From JBOFIQ01 sp051654905 (GTDB lineage: Bacteria > Actinomycetota > Actinomycetes > Propionibacteriales > Propionibacteriaceae), in the NCBI GenBank assembly GCA_051654905.1, contig JBOFYY010000159.1, positions 1-64,000 on the forward strand: a stretch of DNA of 64,000 nt, written 5' to 3'. Position 1 is the first letter of the stretch. Every line of letters starts with the position of its first letter. Below are positions 25,578-33,710 of this stretch, in pieces. The notes beneath the pieces were generated by a model. It saw nothing but the letters and a program-made list of their open reading frames with translations, was not told the DNA's origin and did no database searches. The translations under genes and the position numbers were made by a program.

Positions 25578-27257
25578 ATGACTGGCGAAAATAGGCAGCT
25601 TGATGCAAAGGAAATAAGCGTCGGCAGGCTACTTAACGATGGAGGCTACGAGTTTGTCATCCCTGAATACCAACGCCCTTATGCCTGGGGCGTCGAGGAA
25701 ACCCTGCAGCTCCTTTCCGACTTGCTTGGGGCGTTGGAGCGTGACACCGATGATCCTTACTTCCTTGGTTCCGTCGTCTTGGTCAAAGACCCTAACAACC
25801 CCCGCGCTGAGGTCATCGACGGGCAGCAACGACTGACTACCCTCACCCTTCTGCTTTCGCTTCTACGAGACCTGTCTACCGATGACGAATTGCGTAGAGA
25901 CATCCACAGGCTCATTGAGGAACCGGCCGTTGGCTGGGAAGACAAGGCTGCGCGACCCCGCTTGGCGCTACGTCCACGCGACAACCAGTTCTTCTTAGAA
26001 TATGTCCAACAGCAGGGCAGCACTCTCGGGTTGGTTGGACTGAGCAACAACATCCCGGAGACGGACGCCCAGCGCGGTCTGCGCGACAACGCCAAGGCAC
26101 TCTACGAGGAGTTGCAGAACCTTACTCCCGAACTGCGCAAAGATCTGTTTCGCCTCATCGCACGACGAGCATTCTTGGTCATCGTTGCAACTCCTGACTT
26201 GAACAGTGCGTATCGCATTTTCTCGGTGATGAACGCTCGGGGACTGCCTTTGTCGCCCCAGGATATTTTCAAGTCCCAGATCATCGGCGCGATCCCTGAA
26301 GGCCAGAAGAAGAATTACGCTGACCGGTGGGAACGCCTTGAGGAAGATCTGGGCCGCGATGAGTTCGGAGATCTGTTCCTTTATATTCGTGCGATTAAAG
26401 CACGCATGCGAAGTGTCAAGAGTCTGTTGCAGGAATTCCCTGAGCAGGTTCTCAACGTCTATCTGCCGGACAACGGAAGCGGCTTCATAAAGGAAGTTCT
26501 AGAGCCGTATGCCAAAGCAGACATTCGCCTGAATGCTCAAGACTTCCAAGGAGATGACCCGCTTTGGGAGCAGGTCAACAATTGGCTAAAGCGTTTAGCT
26601 CAACTCGACAACGATGGCTGGCGTCCCCCAGCTTTGTGGGCGATCACCGAGCACGGCGAAGACCCCGAATTCCTAGTCGCGTTCTTCAGCAAGCTCGAAC
26701 GCCTTGCTGCCAGCATGCTTGTCCGCCGGGTCTACGCGACGCCACGTCAGATGCGTTACATGGAGCTACTCAAACAGCTCGCTGATGGTCATGGTCTGGA
26801 TTCGTATAGCTTCGAACTCACCGACATTGAACGAGCAGAGACGATGAAACGCCTCGATGGGGACATCTACTTGAACGCGCGTGTTCACAAGTATGTGTTA
26901 CTACGGCTGGATTCCGTGCTGGCTGATGACCCGGGAGCTACCTACGACCACAAGATCATCTCGGTCGAGCACGTTCTGCCCCAAACCATCAATCCCGATA
27001 GCCAGTGGGCCTCAAACTTCACTGAGGAAGATGCCACAACGTGGACCCATCGCCTCGGAAACCTACTGCTGCTCAACCGACGGAAAAACTCCAGCGCTGC
27101 AAATTACGACAAAGAGAAGTACTTCAAGTCCGGGAAAGGAGTGGCGGTGTTCGCACTCACCACGCAGGTACTCGGAGAACCGGTGTGGACTCCGAGTGTT
27201 ATCAACCGACGTCAGGAAGAACTTATTGAGGTCTTGATTAAGGAGTGGCGACTCTAG
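25578..27257 (+). CDS. DUF262/DUF1524 protein, GmrSD-like type IV restriction nuclease
   Basis: 559 residues. The N-terminal DUF262 (ParB-like NTPase/nuclease) motifs are IPEYQRPYAW near 28-37 and DGQQRLTTL near 81-89. The C-terminal DUF1524 HNH-type nuclease shows SVEHVLPQT, NLLLLNRRKNSSAANYDKEKY near 465-515. This architecture matches single-chain GmrSD enzymes, which cleave phage DNA carrying modified bases. The ATG at 25578 follows AGGGG by six bases. Codon use looks richer in G and C than the flanking genes, consistent with transfer. It is the first intact gene inside the 85-bp repeats. Confidence 0.85.
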   Translation: MTGENRQLDAKEISVGRLLNDGGYEFVIPEYQRPYAWGVEETLQLLSDLLGALERDTDDPYFLGSVVLVKDPNNPRAEVIDGQQRLTTLTLLLSLLRDLSTDDELRRDIHRLIEEPAVGWEDKAARPRLALRPRDNQFFLEYVQQQGSTLGLVGLSNNIPETDAQRGLRDNAKALYEELQNLTPELRKDLFRLIARRAFLVIVATPDLNSAYRIFSVMNARGLPLSPQDIFKSQIIGAIPEGQKKNYADRWERLEEDLGRDEFGDLFLYIRAIKARMRSVKSLLQEFPEQVLNVYLPDNGSGFIKEVLEPYAKADIRLNAQDFQGDDPLWEQVNNWLKRLAQLDNDGWRPPALWAITEHGEDPEFLVAFFSKLERLAASMLVRRVYATPRQMRYMELLKQLADGHGLDSYSFELTDIERAETMKRLDGDIYLNARVHKYVLLRLDSVLADDPGATYDHKIISVEHVLPQTINPDSQWASNFTEEDATTWTHRLGNLLLLNRRKNSSAANYDKEKYFKSGKGVAVFALTTQVLGEPVWTPSVINRRQEELIEVLIKEWRL

Positions 27258-27290
27258 TCACACCCTGACACCGTCCCAAGTTACGGCTTG

Positions 27291-27608
27291 ATGGCGACCT
27301 TCCATAGGTATCTACGGGAACGGCGCTCGTCGCACTATCCAGGCGTTTTGGTCATCGACTCTCCGCTTAAGGGTTTCGACCAAGGTCGTGTCGACGCTGC
27401 AAGTTCCATGCGTGAGGGGCTCTTCAGATATTTGACGCAAGAGGCCCCGCACCAGCAAATCATCATCCTGGAGAACACCGACAAAGTTCCTGGGGTTGAC
27501 CGCGCCATTATGGGGAATCTTATTGAGTTCTCCAAGGACACTGAAAACGGTCGCTATGGCTACCTGAAAGACGTCATAGACGTTGCAGAAGAGGAAGATT
27601 CCGAATGA
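27291..27608 (+). pseudogene. C-terminal remnant of an SMC/AAA-type ATPase
   Basis: An open frame of about 105 codons encodes only the end of a large ATPase: Walker B and D-loop (HYPGVLVIDSPLKGFD), the following QQIIILENTD strand and a NGRYGYL ending. The Walker A half and coiled-coil are missing; only 33 bases separate it from the DUF262 stop. This fits a deletion that removed most of an ATPase gene of a multi-gene defence system, leaving it likely inactive. Its stop overlaps the next ATG (ATGA). Confidence 0.65.
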
Positions 27609-27841
27609 CGACACCAGCGGTCAGTTACAAGCCTCTCTGGAAGACCCTCATCGATAAAGACATGACAAAACAAGACCTGCGCAAAGTAACGGGGCTCTCG
27701 AGCGCCACCATCGCCAAGATGGGGCGCGACGAGACAGTTACAACACAAGTGCTCGCCCGGATTTGTGTTGCTCTTGGTTGCCAGGTTTCCGATATCGTCG
27801 AGGTCACAACTAATAACGAAACGAAGGGGATCGAGAGCTGA
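27605..27841 (+). CDS. Small XRE-family (HTH_26-like) regulator
   Basis: 78 residues, nearly all a Cro/CI helix-turn-helix: MTKQDLRKVTGLSSATIAKMGRDETVTTQVLARICVALGCQVSDIVE. Such small regulators usually accompany restriction-modification or prophage genes. It is translationally coupled to the ATPase remnant by ATGA, so it probably once regulated that system and may now act on the DUF262 gene. Confidence 0.85.
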   Translation: MTTPAVSYKPLWKTLIDKDMTKQDLRKVTGLSSATIAKMGRDETVTTQVLARICVALGCQVSDIVEVTTNNETKGIES

Positions 27842-28115
27842 CGAAATCGTGTTCGCGTGCGGTACCTGGTTTTTCGCCAGCTTTGCACAGCGCAGTTTGC
27901 GCTAACCCGAATAATTCGTCACCGCAGTACGCCCCTGCAACCGTTGACCGTTGTGCCACCAAAATGTCGAACAAGCGCGCAGGACGGTTCATCGGCATGG
28001 TGGCCCCTTCGCATAGTTCAATCTACCTACTCACGAAGCCACCTGCCGGGAAGCTCACTCGAACAGCCAAGTTGAGCCTTTGTGGCACATAGTTTGCCAT
28101 GGTAGTGTTGGTGAC
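27842..28115. other. Gap before the methyltransferase, no gene supported
   Basis: About 270 bases with only short incidental frames on both strands and no domain signal. It must hold the promoter of the methyltransferase gene; no clear -10/-35 pair was identified. Confidence 0.5.
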
Positions 28116-29180
28116 GTGAGTGACAAGAAAGATGAAGTCTCGAAGAAAACTGAACGGCTAACTCAGGCCCGACGTGAAGTCTCAAAGAAGAAAAGAGCGG
28201 CAGTCCTGTCGGCCTTGGAATCTATGTTGAATGACGGCACAAGAATCACCCACGCGGGCGTAGCTCGCCGTGCGGGGGTTAGCCCTTGGTTTACCTACAA
28301 CTGTGAGGGGCTGCCCGAAGCAATAGAAGCTGCGGCCGAATTGCAGAAGGAGACGAAATCGACCTCCGAATCGCTTGAGACGCGCGTTGCCGCGATTGAA
28401 CAGGAGGTGAGCACACTCAAAGCTAGTCAAACAGACGCGCTATTTGAGCGCACCTCGTCGTCCAAGCGCGTACAGGGAGGTGTTGCAACTTCAGAGGTCT
28501 TAATGAGCGCACATCAAGGGGGTAATGCCGAACTATTTCCTAAGATCCTCAACTTGTTTGTTCCTGATGGCTCTCGTATCGCAGATGTTACCTATGGCGG
28601 GGGTGTGTTTTGGTCTAAAGTCGACCTCACACGGTATGAGCTCCTGGCTACAGACATTTCTATGGGCGTCGATTGCCGAGCGCTCCCTTATTCTGACGAT
28701 TCCCTAGATGCGCTCGTACTTGATCCGCCCTATATGGAGGGTCTGCTCCGGGATAATGCTAGCCATAAGGCAGGGAGCGGATCTCATGCAGCATTTCGTG
28801 AGTATTACTCGAATGGAGACGAGCACTCAACGCAATGGGAACGACCTGACGGAAAACCGGCGCCGAAATGGCATGCTGCGGTGCGGGACCTCTACTACCA
28901 TGCCTCGCTTGAAGCCTGGCGCACTCTGCGGCCAGGGGGCGTATTTATCGTGAAGTGCCAGGATGAGGTTTCTGCAAACAAGCAGTGGTTAACGCATGTC
29001 GAGATCATAAATGACTGCACAGAAATGGGTTTCTACTGCAAAGATCTATTCGTGCTGATGCGGACAAATAAAGCTGGTGTATCACGGGTTAAAAAACAAG
29101 TGCATGCCAGAAAGAACCATTCCTACTTTCTGGTATTCATCAAGCCGGAGGTTAGAAAGGCTCGACGAAATAAGGTTTAA
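28116..29180 (+). CDS. HTH-coiled-coil-DNA methyltransferase fusion
   Basis: About 354 residues from GTG 28116 (a longer frame starts at ATG 28080; neither has a clear ribosome site). Residues about 10-80 form a basic HTH of KfrA/DUF6262 type (AAVLSALESMLNDGTRITHAGVARRAGVSP), followed by a short coiled-coil (ETRVAAIEQEVSTLKA). The second half is an S-adenosylmethionine methyltransferase: motif I IADVTYGGGVFW, motif II LLATDIS, motif IV LDPPYMEG, indicating amino-methylation of adenine or N4-cytosine. No large target-recognition domain is seen, so the HTH may provide specificity. It runs tail to tail with the XRE-nuclease gene, overlapping by four bases. Confidence 0.8.
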   Translation: MSDKKDEVSKKTERLTQARREVSKKKRAAVLSALESMLNDGTRITHAGVARRAGVSPWFTYNCEGLPEAIEAAAELQKETKSTSESLETRVAAIEQEVSTLKASQTDALFERTSSSKRVQGGVATSEVLMSAHQGGNAELFPKILNLFVPDGSRIADVTYGGGVFWSKVDLTRYELLATDISMGVDCRALPYSDDSLDALVLDPPYMEGLLRDNASHKAGSGSHAAFREYYSNGDEHSTQWERPDGKPAPKWHAAVRDLYYHASLEAWRTLRPGGVFIVKCQDEVSANKQWLTHVEIINDCTEMGFYCKDLFVLMRTNKAGVSRVKKQVHARKNHSYFLVFIKPEVRKARRNKV

Positions 29181-30019
29181 TCGTCGATCACGTCTGATTG
29201 GGGCGGCGGCTGACGCTCCTTGTATGCGCGTTCAAGGATCTCGTCCCAATCGGAGGTGAACGGGGGTTCTGGGGGCCACGAAACATCCTGCATGGACGCT
29301 AGAAGCTCTGAGCGCTGTGTCTCTGTGTATTTCTGATATCGTGAAAGTTTTAGGTCTTTGTTCAACGCAAAGACGAACCTCCAGGTGCCTCCGAACGCAA
29401 AACAGTTCACCGCCAGGATGTCGAATTCCCCTCGAAGTAGGAGGGTGGTGTCCAGCGTTGTCCCATCTGAGAATTCGACCGTTCGGCGATCAGAGCCATC
29501 GACCTGGCTTTTGCCAGTCCATTTTCCGCTGTCTTGGTCAAACTTTACAGTTGATGTTTGCAGAGATTTTACTTCTACTACGAGTTCGTGACCCTTATAT
29601 CGCAGTCGCCGGTCGCCCTTCTTTTCTCTGTCATGGTCATCATCTTTCCAGGAAATGATGTCATCCCGGCCGCTGAGAAACATTCGGCGAAACTTGACTT
29701 CTGCTGCATATCCCAGCACCATACCGCGCAATGAAGGGTTATCATCTACAAGCTCTGTGAACTCCGATTCACTAATCTCAAGCCTGTCAAGTATTGAGTT
29801 GAGGCCGGTCATCTGGTTTAGCAGTGTGCCTACTTCACACCCAAGCGCATGGGCCAGCGTCCAAAGCTCATCGACACTGACGCTTCGTTCGCCTGCTTCA
29901 ATTTTGCTAACAAAAGACTGGGGTTGGCCGAGCTTGGCAGCCAGGGCGCTCTGAGTAACTCCGGACTCTGTGCGTATGAGCCGGACAGCTTCACCGATTG
30001 TGTGGACATTATTGGCCAT
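29177..30019 (-). CDS. XRE-HTH fused to PD-(D/E)XK nuclease, putative restriction enzyme
   Basis: 280 residues. Residues about 8-70 are a Cro/CI helix-turn-helix (LIRTESGVTQSALAAKLGQPQSFVSKIEAGERSVSVDEL). The C-terminal domain has GYAAEVKFRRMFL (catalytic helix Glu), then an Asp in KKGDRRLRYKGHELVVEVKSLQ with the E-V-K core, fitting a PD-(D/E)XK nuclease. A likely -10 (GATAAT) lies about 25 bases upstream of the ATG. With the convergent methyltransferase it forms an apparent restriction-modification pair in which both partners carry a DNA-binding HTH. Confidence 0.75.
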   Translation of the reverse strand: MANNVHTIGEAVRLIRTESGVTQSALAAKLGQPQSFVSKIEAGERSVSVDELWTLAHALGCEVGTLLNQMTGLNSILDRLEISESEFTELVDDNPSLRGMVLGYAAEVKFRRMFLSGRDDIISWKDDDHDREKKGDRRLRYKGHELVVEVKSLQTSTVKFDQDSGKWTGKSQVDGSDRRTVEFSDGTTLDTTLLLRGEFDILAVNCFAFGGTWRFVFALNKDLKLSRYQKYTETQRSELLASMQDVSWPPEPPFTSDWDEILERAYKERQPPPQSDVIDD

Positions 30020-30051
30020 TCACTCATCCTGAGGCGCAGAGTGCAATTATC

Positions 30052-30453
30052 CCAAATCAGAATATTGTTGCTTGCTCGTGCCTGCGGTGCAGCCCGCATG
30101 GCGCGCCACCGGCGGCGGTTCCATGCGGTAGCAACTTGATCCGGTCGGCTAAGAGGTGTCTCAAGGCGCGGCGTGGCGCCAGGGTTTCAGGTCTTTGACG
30201 CGGATCCTCAGGTAATGCTGCGCGCGAAATCCCGCCTGGTTCACCCCTCTACGGACGCCAGCCGGGGTAGCGGCGTGCCGGACACTTAGCGGTTCAGCAA
30301 GCTAATCTCCAAACGGTAGCACTGGGACGAATTCCCAGGTCATAGCCGGTATCGGTGCTATCCGATAGCGCCACTCCTTACTGGGGTCTTGTATCCAGCG
30401 TGACCAGTTGTGCGACCCTTATTTTGGGTACGGAAACTTATATAAAATGTTAT
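30052..30453. other. Spacer between nuclease and Fic operon, no gene seen
   Basis: About 400 bases with no supported frame on either strand. The right end contains an AT-rich TATAAAATGT stretch (about 30441-30450) that could be a -10 region for the Fic operon. Confidence 0.5.
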
Positions 30454-30489
30454 GTTTATCGAAATCTGGTGGCACTCATTTTGATAAAC
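30454..30489. promoter_or_regulatory. Inverted repeat operator of the Fic antitoxin-toxin operon
   Basis: GTTTATCGAAAT and ATTTTGATAAAC form 12-bp arms (11 matching) around a 12-bp spacer, 28 bases before the antitoxin start. The position fits autoregulation by the antitoxin or toxin complex (inference). Confidence 0.5.
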
Positions 30490-30517
30490 TTGAGGTATCC
30501 AGATGAGAGGGAGCGTG

Positions 30518-30724
30518 ATGGCAGTCCAGCGAGTTGAGCGGGGCCTTTCTGATGAGGTCGTGGAAGAACGTATCGCCAAGATGCAGGCGGGTATGGGTCT
30601 GGCTGGGCATGAGATTACTGATCCGGTGATCTTGGATTTGCTGAGGAGCTTCGCGCGCGGTGAGATCACTCGTGAGGAGTGTTTCGCGCGCGGCAAGCAG
30701 TGCATCGAGGCTCAGGTTGGTTGA
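30518..30724 (+). CDS. VbhA-like antitoxin of the Fic toxin
   Basis: About 68 residues from ATG 30518 (five residues longer from 30503). The end DPVILDLLRSFARGEITREECFARG matches the C-terminal helix pair of VbhA-family antitoxins, and the earlier RVERGLSDEVVEERIAKMQ helix would carry the inhibitory segment. The canonical [S/T]xxxE[G/N] sequence is not obvious. Stop is three bases before the Fic GTG start, so the pair is co-translated. It would block ATP binding of the Fic protein. Confidence 0.75.
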   Translation: MAVQRVERGLSDEVVEERIAKMQAGMGLAGHEITDPVILDLLRSFARGEITREECFARGKQCIEAQVG

Positions 30725-30727
30725 GTC

Positions 30728-31417
30728 GTGTTGAGTGGCAGCTGGGAGGACTACTTCATCCCTGGCACTGAGGTTTTGCGGAACAGGTTTGCATCACCGG
30801 CTAAGCCGTTTGGTGAGTCTGATTCGGTGGTCTTGCGCAAGCTCGAAGAGCTCCACGTCGGAGCTAGGATGTTGGAACTCTTTGAGTCTCCGATTGTAGG
30901 AAACTTTGATTACGCTCATATGAAGGCGATTCATAAGTATTTGTTTCAGGACGTCTATGAGTGGGCGGGTCAGGAGCGTACGGCTCCGTCGACGTGGATG
31001 ACTAAGGATGGTCATGCCTATTATCCGGCTGGGGTGGTGTTGACTCAGGCTGCTGAGATTGAGTACGCCAAGCTAGCTGATAAGGACTTTTTGCGGGGTT
31101 TGGATCGCCCTGAGTTTGTGGGTGAGTTGGCTGAGAGTTGGGGTGAGATTAATGTTGTTCACTCCTTCCGTGAGGGCAATACGCGTTCGCAGTTCGTGTT
31201 CTTTGAACAGTTGTGCGTAAAGGCTGGCTATTCGCTGGACATGTCCGCGTTTGCGCCGAGTGCTCCCTTGCGGGATGAGTTCGTTCAGGCTCGTTTCCAT
31301 GGGCAGGATACGGGTAACAATTCCAGGCTTGCGGAGGTACTTGACAAGGGGCTAAGCCCGCAGATGAGGCAAGCCATATTGGGTCAGGCGGCTCCGGATG
31401 GCAAGGGAACGATCTAG
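30728..31417 (+). CDS. Fic-domain toxin (AMP-transferase)
   Basis: 229 residues. The Fic core is VVHSFREGNTRSQFVFFEQL near 138-157: catalytic His, then FREGN; compared with HxFx(D/E)GNGRxxR, the Gly after Asn is Thr and the last Arg is Phe. A beta-flap region HAYYPAG is present. Class II-like Fic toxins of this kind AMPylate targets such as gyrase/topoisomerase IV (established for VbhT/FicT). GTG start, immediately after the antitoxin gene. Its 3' end is the source of the partial duplicate at 25290. Confidence 0.85.
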   Translation: MLSGSWEDYFIPGTEVLRNRFASPAKPFGESDSVVLRKLEELHVGARMLELFESPIVGNFDYAHMKAIHKYLFQDVYEWAGQERTAPSTWMTKDGHAYYPAGVVLTQAAEIEYAKLADKDFLRGLDRPEFVGELAESWGEINVVHSFREGNTRSQFVFFEQLCVKAGYSLDMSAFAPSAPLRDEFVQARFHGQDTGNNSRLAEVLDKGLSPQMRQAILGQAAPDGKGTI

Positions 31418-31490
31418 CAGAAGAAGCAGGCTATGGAGACGACCCGTGCAACACCTGTACTACGGCCGTCGCGCGGGCAAGAACTGCACT

Positions 31491-31575
31491 GATGATGTTC
31501 GTACTTGGTTGATCCAGTACTTCTTTAGGTCGTATCAATTATCTCGACTTCAATTCAACCAAAAATGGTCGTTTT
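31491..31575. repeat. 85-bp direct repeat, right copy
   Basis: Matches 25333-25417 with a single mismatch. It begins about 75 bases after the fic stop and ends shortly before the next gene, delimiting the right side of the about 6.1-kb segment. Confidence 0.92.
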
Positions 31576-31620
31576 TAGCGAGGTAGCGTTGGGAAATGTA
31601 TTAACTGGAAAGGAATAGAA

Positions 31621-32157
31621 ATGGTTGATGTTGATCCGATCTTTCCGGTTAAGTTGGGAAGTTTTAAAGGGGAGAAGTTGTCGCAAGCGGAACTTCTCCG
31701 TATTGCTTTGGCTGATGATTATGTTGTTGTGCCCTCTGATGATTGGGTTTTGCGTCATACGGTTGTGGGTGCTGCGGCATCTGCACGGCGGCTTTTGGAT
31801 GATGGTGAGCCGTTGGATGGGGTGTGGCGGTTTGCGGTGTTGCAGGCGTATGACGATTATCGTTCTGCGGTGAAGTATGGTGGTTTGAAGTCGGGGGCAG
31901 AATTTTTTGCTGGTGAGCCTGGGTTTACTGGTTTGGTGAAGGTGGATGCTGCTTTTGCTGCGTTAGCGGATTGGTTGGCTCAACGTGATGGTTGGGTTAA
32001 GGCTGTTTGGGTTGATGATCCTAGGCGAGTTACTGATGATCCTTGGTTCCCGGAGTGTTCGAGGGGATTTTTTCGTGAGGAAGCGTTGCAGTATTCCCCT
32101 CCGCCTTTTCGTTCGCGGGGAATCTTTATTACATCAACGAGTATGAATCGAGCCTAG
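31621..32157 (+). CDS. Small protein of the nucleotidyltransferase-associated type, partner lost
   Basis: 178 residues. Ends SPPPFRSRGIFITSTSMNRA, a tail that recurs in small proteins encoded just before DUF6036-like nucleotidyltransferases in actinobacteria (recalled, unverified), which are thought to form toxin-antitoxin or defence pairs. The preceding region has a VVPSDDW start and an ALADWLAQRDGWVKAVWVDDPR segment. The coding strand is strikingly rich in G and T, unlike its neighbours. The following gene is broken, so this may be an orphan. Confidence 0.65.
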   Translation: MVDVDPIFPVKLGSFKGEKLSQAELLRIALADDYVVVPSDDWVLRHTVVGAAASARRLLDDGEPLDGVWRFAVLQAYDDYRSAVKYGGLKSGAEFFAGEPGFTGLVKVDAAFAALADWLAQRDGWVKAVWVDDPRRVTDDPWFPECSRGFFREEALQYSPPPFRSRGIFITSTSMNRA

Positions 32158-32162
32158 AAATC

Positions 32163-32276
32163 ATGGATAAAGATAGTGCCCAATTGGATGCCGAGTATTT
32201 GCGTCAGCTGTTTGTCGAGTTGAGCGATCGACTTACTGCCACGCAGGAGCAAGCTCATTGTTGTGCGAATCCATAG
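32163..32276 (+). pseudogene. N-terminal stub of a nucleotidyltransferase-like gene
   Basis: A 37-codon frame beginning ATG five bases after the previous stop; DAEYLRQLFVELSDRLTA resembles the first helix of DUF6036-type nucleotidyltransferases, which normally continue into a V-V-G-G-A active-site strand. Here it ends at TAG after CCANP and core sequence follows. The rest of the gene is absent, marking a deletion at the island's right edge. Confidence 0.55.
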
Positions 32277-32383
32277 GTACTGGTTCTAGGATCTCTACGG
32301 CTAGGCAGTTAGGCGATATAGCAATCGATTCTAGCGCTGGAAAATAAAAGATTTTTGATAGTGCAGAGTGTTAGCGTTTCCCT

Positions 32384-33637
32384 ATGAACGATAACCATAA
32401 TCTTGACATAAGGATGATCCCAGCAGACGCCCCAGATAGTGATCCAGCGTGGGCGGGATTCCTACGTCAAGAAGGTTTTGGCTTCTATAACGATGATTTT
32501 TCTGACGAAAAACTTGCGCGGTTTATAGAGTGGTCGCGTGCCGATGAAACTAGACATCGAATGGTTTTTGATAGCAATGATTTACTAACTGATACGCCAT
32601 TAGGTACGCTCTCCAGCTCAGATCGTCAGCTGAATGTGGGCGCTGGTAGGCAAATTCCAGCGAACCTAATTACTGGTGTTACAGTTCGGGCTACGCATCG
32701 AAGACAAGGGATTATGCGGAGCCTACTGGAACTAGATTTAACAGAGGCTAAGAAACGGGGTACAGCAGTAGCATTGCTGACTGCTTCAGAAGGGTCTATT
32801 TATGGAAGATTTGGTTTCGGCGTAGGCTGCCGCTTCTTGGAGGCAGAAATTAACTGTGCCAAGTTTGAGCTTCGAGAAGAACCAACTGGGACAGTTTCCT
32901 ACTTGCGGCCAGATCAGCGTGCCGAAGTCGTTAAACAACTATCTCAGCTGCATAGCGTCAATGATAGAGGTGCTATTGAATGGCTAGCTTTTCATCAAGC
33001 GCTGGTCTCTGGCGAAGTTGATTGGGATACCGGCAAGCCAAGTACAAAATTACGGTTTGTTGTCCATTTGGATACTACGGGGCAGATCGACGGTATGGCG
33101 TCCTATCGGTCAGCATATGGAAATGAATCTAACCGAATTATTGTGGATAAAGTTCTAGCTGTTCAGCCAAATGCAGAACTAGCTTTATGGCAATTCCTAG
33201 TAAATCTCGATCTGGTAGAGACTTTGGAGTATAAGAGTTTTGCAGCCGATCCGATATTGCAAGCTGCCTTGGTTAATCCGAGAGCGTTGAAACCGACTCG
33301 GATATCAGACATGCTCTGGGTTCGGGTTCTTGATATTGCTAAAGCTTTGGGTGAGCGCGGATGGGATCATGACGGAACCCTGGTGCTACAAGTAACAGAT
33401 TCGCTGGAATTTATCGCTGGAGTATGGCGGATCGACGTAGCTTATGGAAAGGCTCATGTTATTGCTACAGATGAGGCCCCAGAAGCAGTATGTGATGCAG
33501 AAACTGTAGGAAGTTTGCTGCTGGGAGGAATTGCGCCAGCAGCCATTGCTGCAGCCGGAAGAATTACTGGTGATGCTAAGAAGGTTGCACGATTCTTTAC
33601 TGTGGTAGAGCAGCCGGTTAGTTTGGTTGGGTTTTAG
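32384..33637 (+). CDS. eis: Eis-type GNAT acetyltransferase
   Basis: 417 residues, the length of Eis proteins, which have two GNAT lobes and a sterol-carrier-like C-terminal domain. Acetyl-CoA-binding motif GVTVRATHRRQGIMRSLLELDL near 98-120 and GSIYGRFGFGVGC near 137; the C-terminal carboxylate used as catalytic base in the family is Phe-terminated (SLVGF). Eis acetylates multiple amines of aminoglycosides in mycobacteria; the natural substrate here is unknown. Followed by a strong terminator. Confidence 0.88.
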   Translation: MNDNHNLDIRMIPADAPDSDPAWAGFLRQEGFGFYNDDFSDEKLARFIEWSRADETRHRMVFDSNDLLTDTPLGTLSSSDRQLNVGAGRQIPANLITGVTVRATHRRQGIMRSLLELDLTEAKKRGTAVALLTASEGSIYGRFGFGVGCRFLEAEINCAKFELREEPTGTVSYLRPDQRAEVVKQLSQLHSVNDRGAIEWLAFHQALVSGEVDWDTGKPSTKLRFVVHLDTTGQIDGMASYRSAYGNESNRIIVDKVLAVQPNAELALWQFLVNLDLVETLEYKSFAADPILQAALVNPRALKPTRISDMLWVRVLDIAKALGERGWDHDGTLVLQVTDSLEFIAGVWRIDVAYGKAHVIATDEAPEAVCDAETVGSLLLGGIAPAAIAAAGRITGDAKKVARFFTVVEQPVSLVGF

Positions 33638-33649
33638 GACTCTAAACAG

Positions 33650-33690
33650 TGTGGGGGTGTGGAAGACCCAGTTGTCTCCCACACCCCACA
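33650..33690. terminator. Hairpin between eis and lipoprotein gene
   Basis: Arms of 12-13 bases (TGTGGGGGTGTGG and CCACACCCCACA) around a 16-base loop, located between convergent genes and likely bidirectional. Confidence 0.7.
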
Positions 33691-33710
33691 TAGCTAGTTG
33701 TTTATCACAA

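Noticed and set aside
27810..27998. Minus-strand 62-codon frame in the gap before the methyltransferase
   Set aside because: No domain, no ribosome site, and overlap with the XRE regulator; treated as chance.
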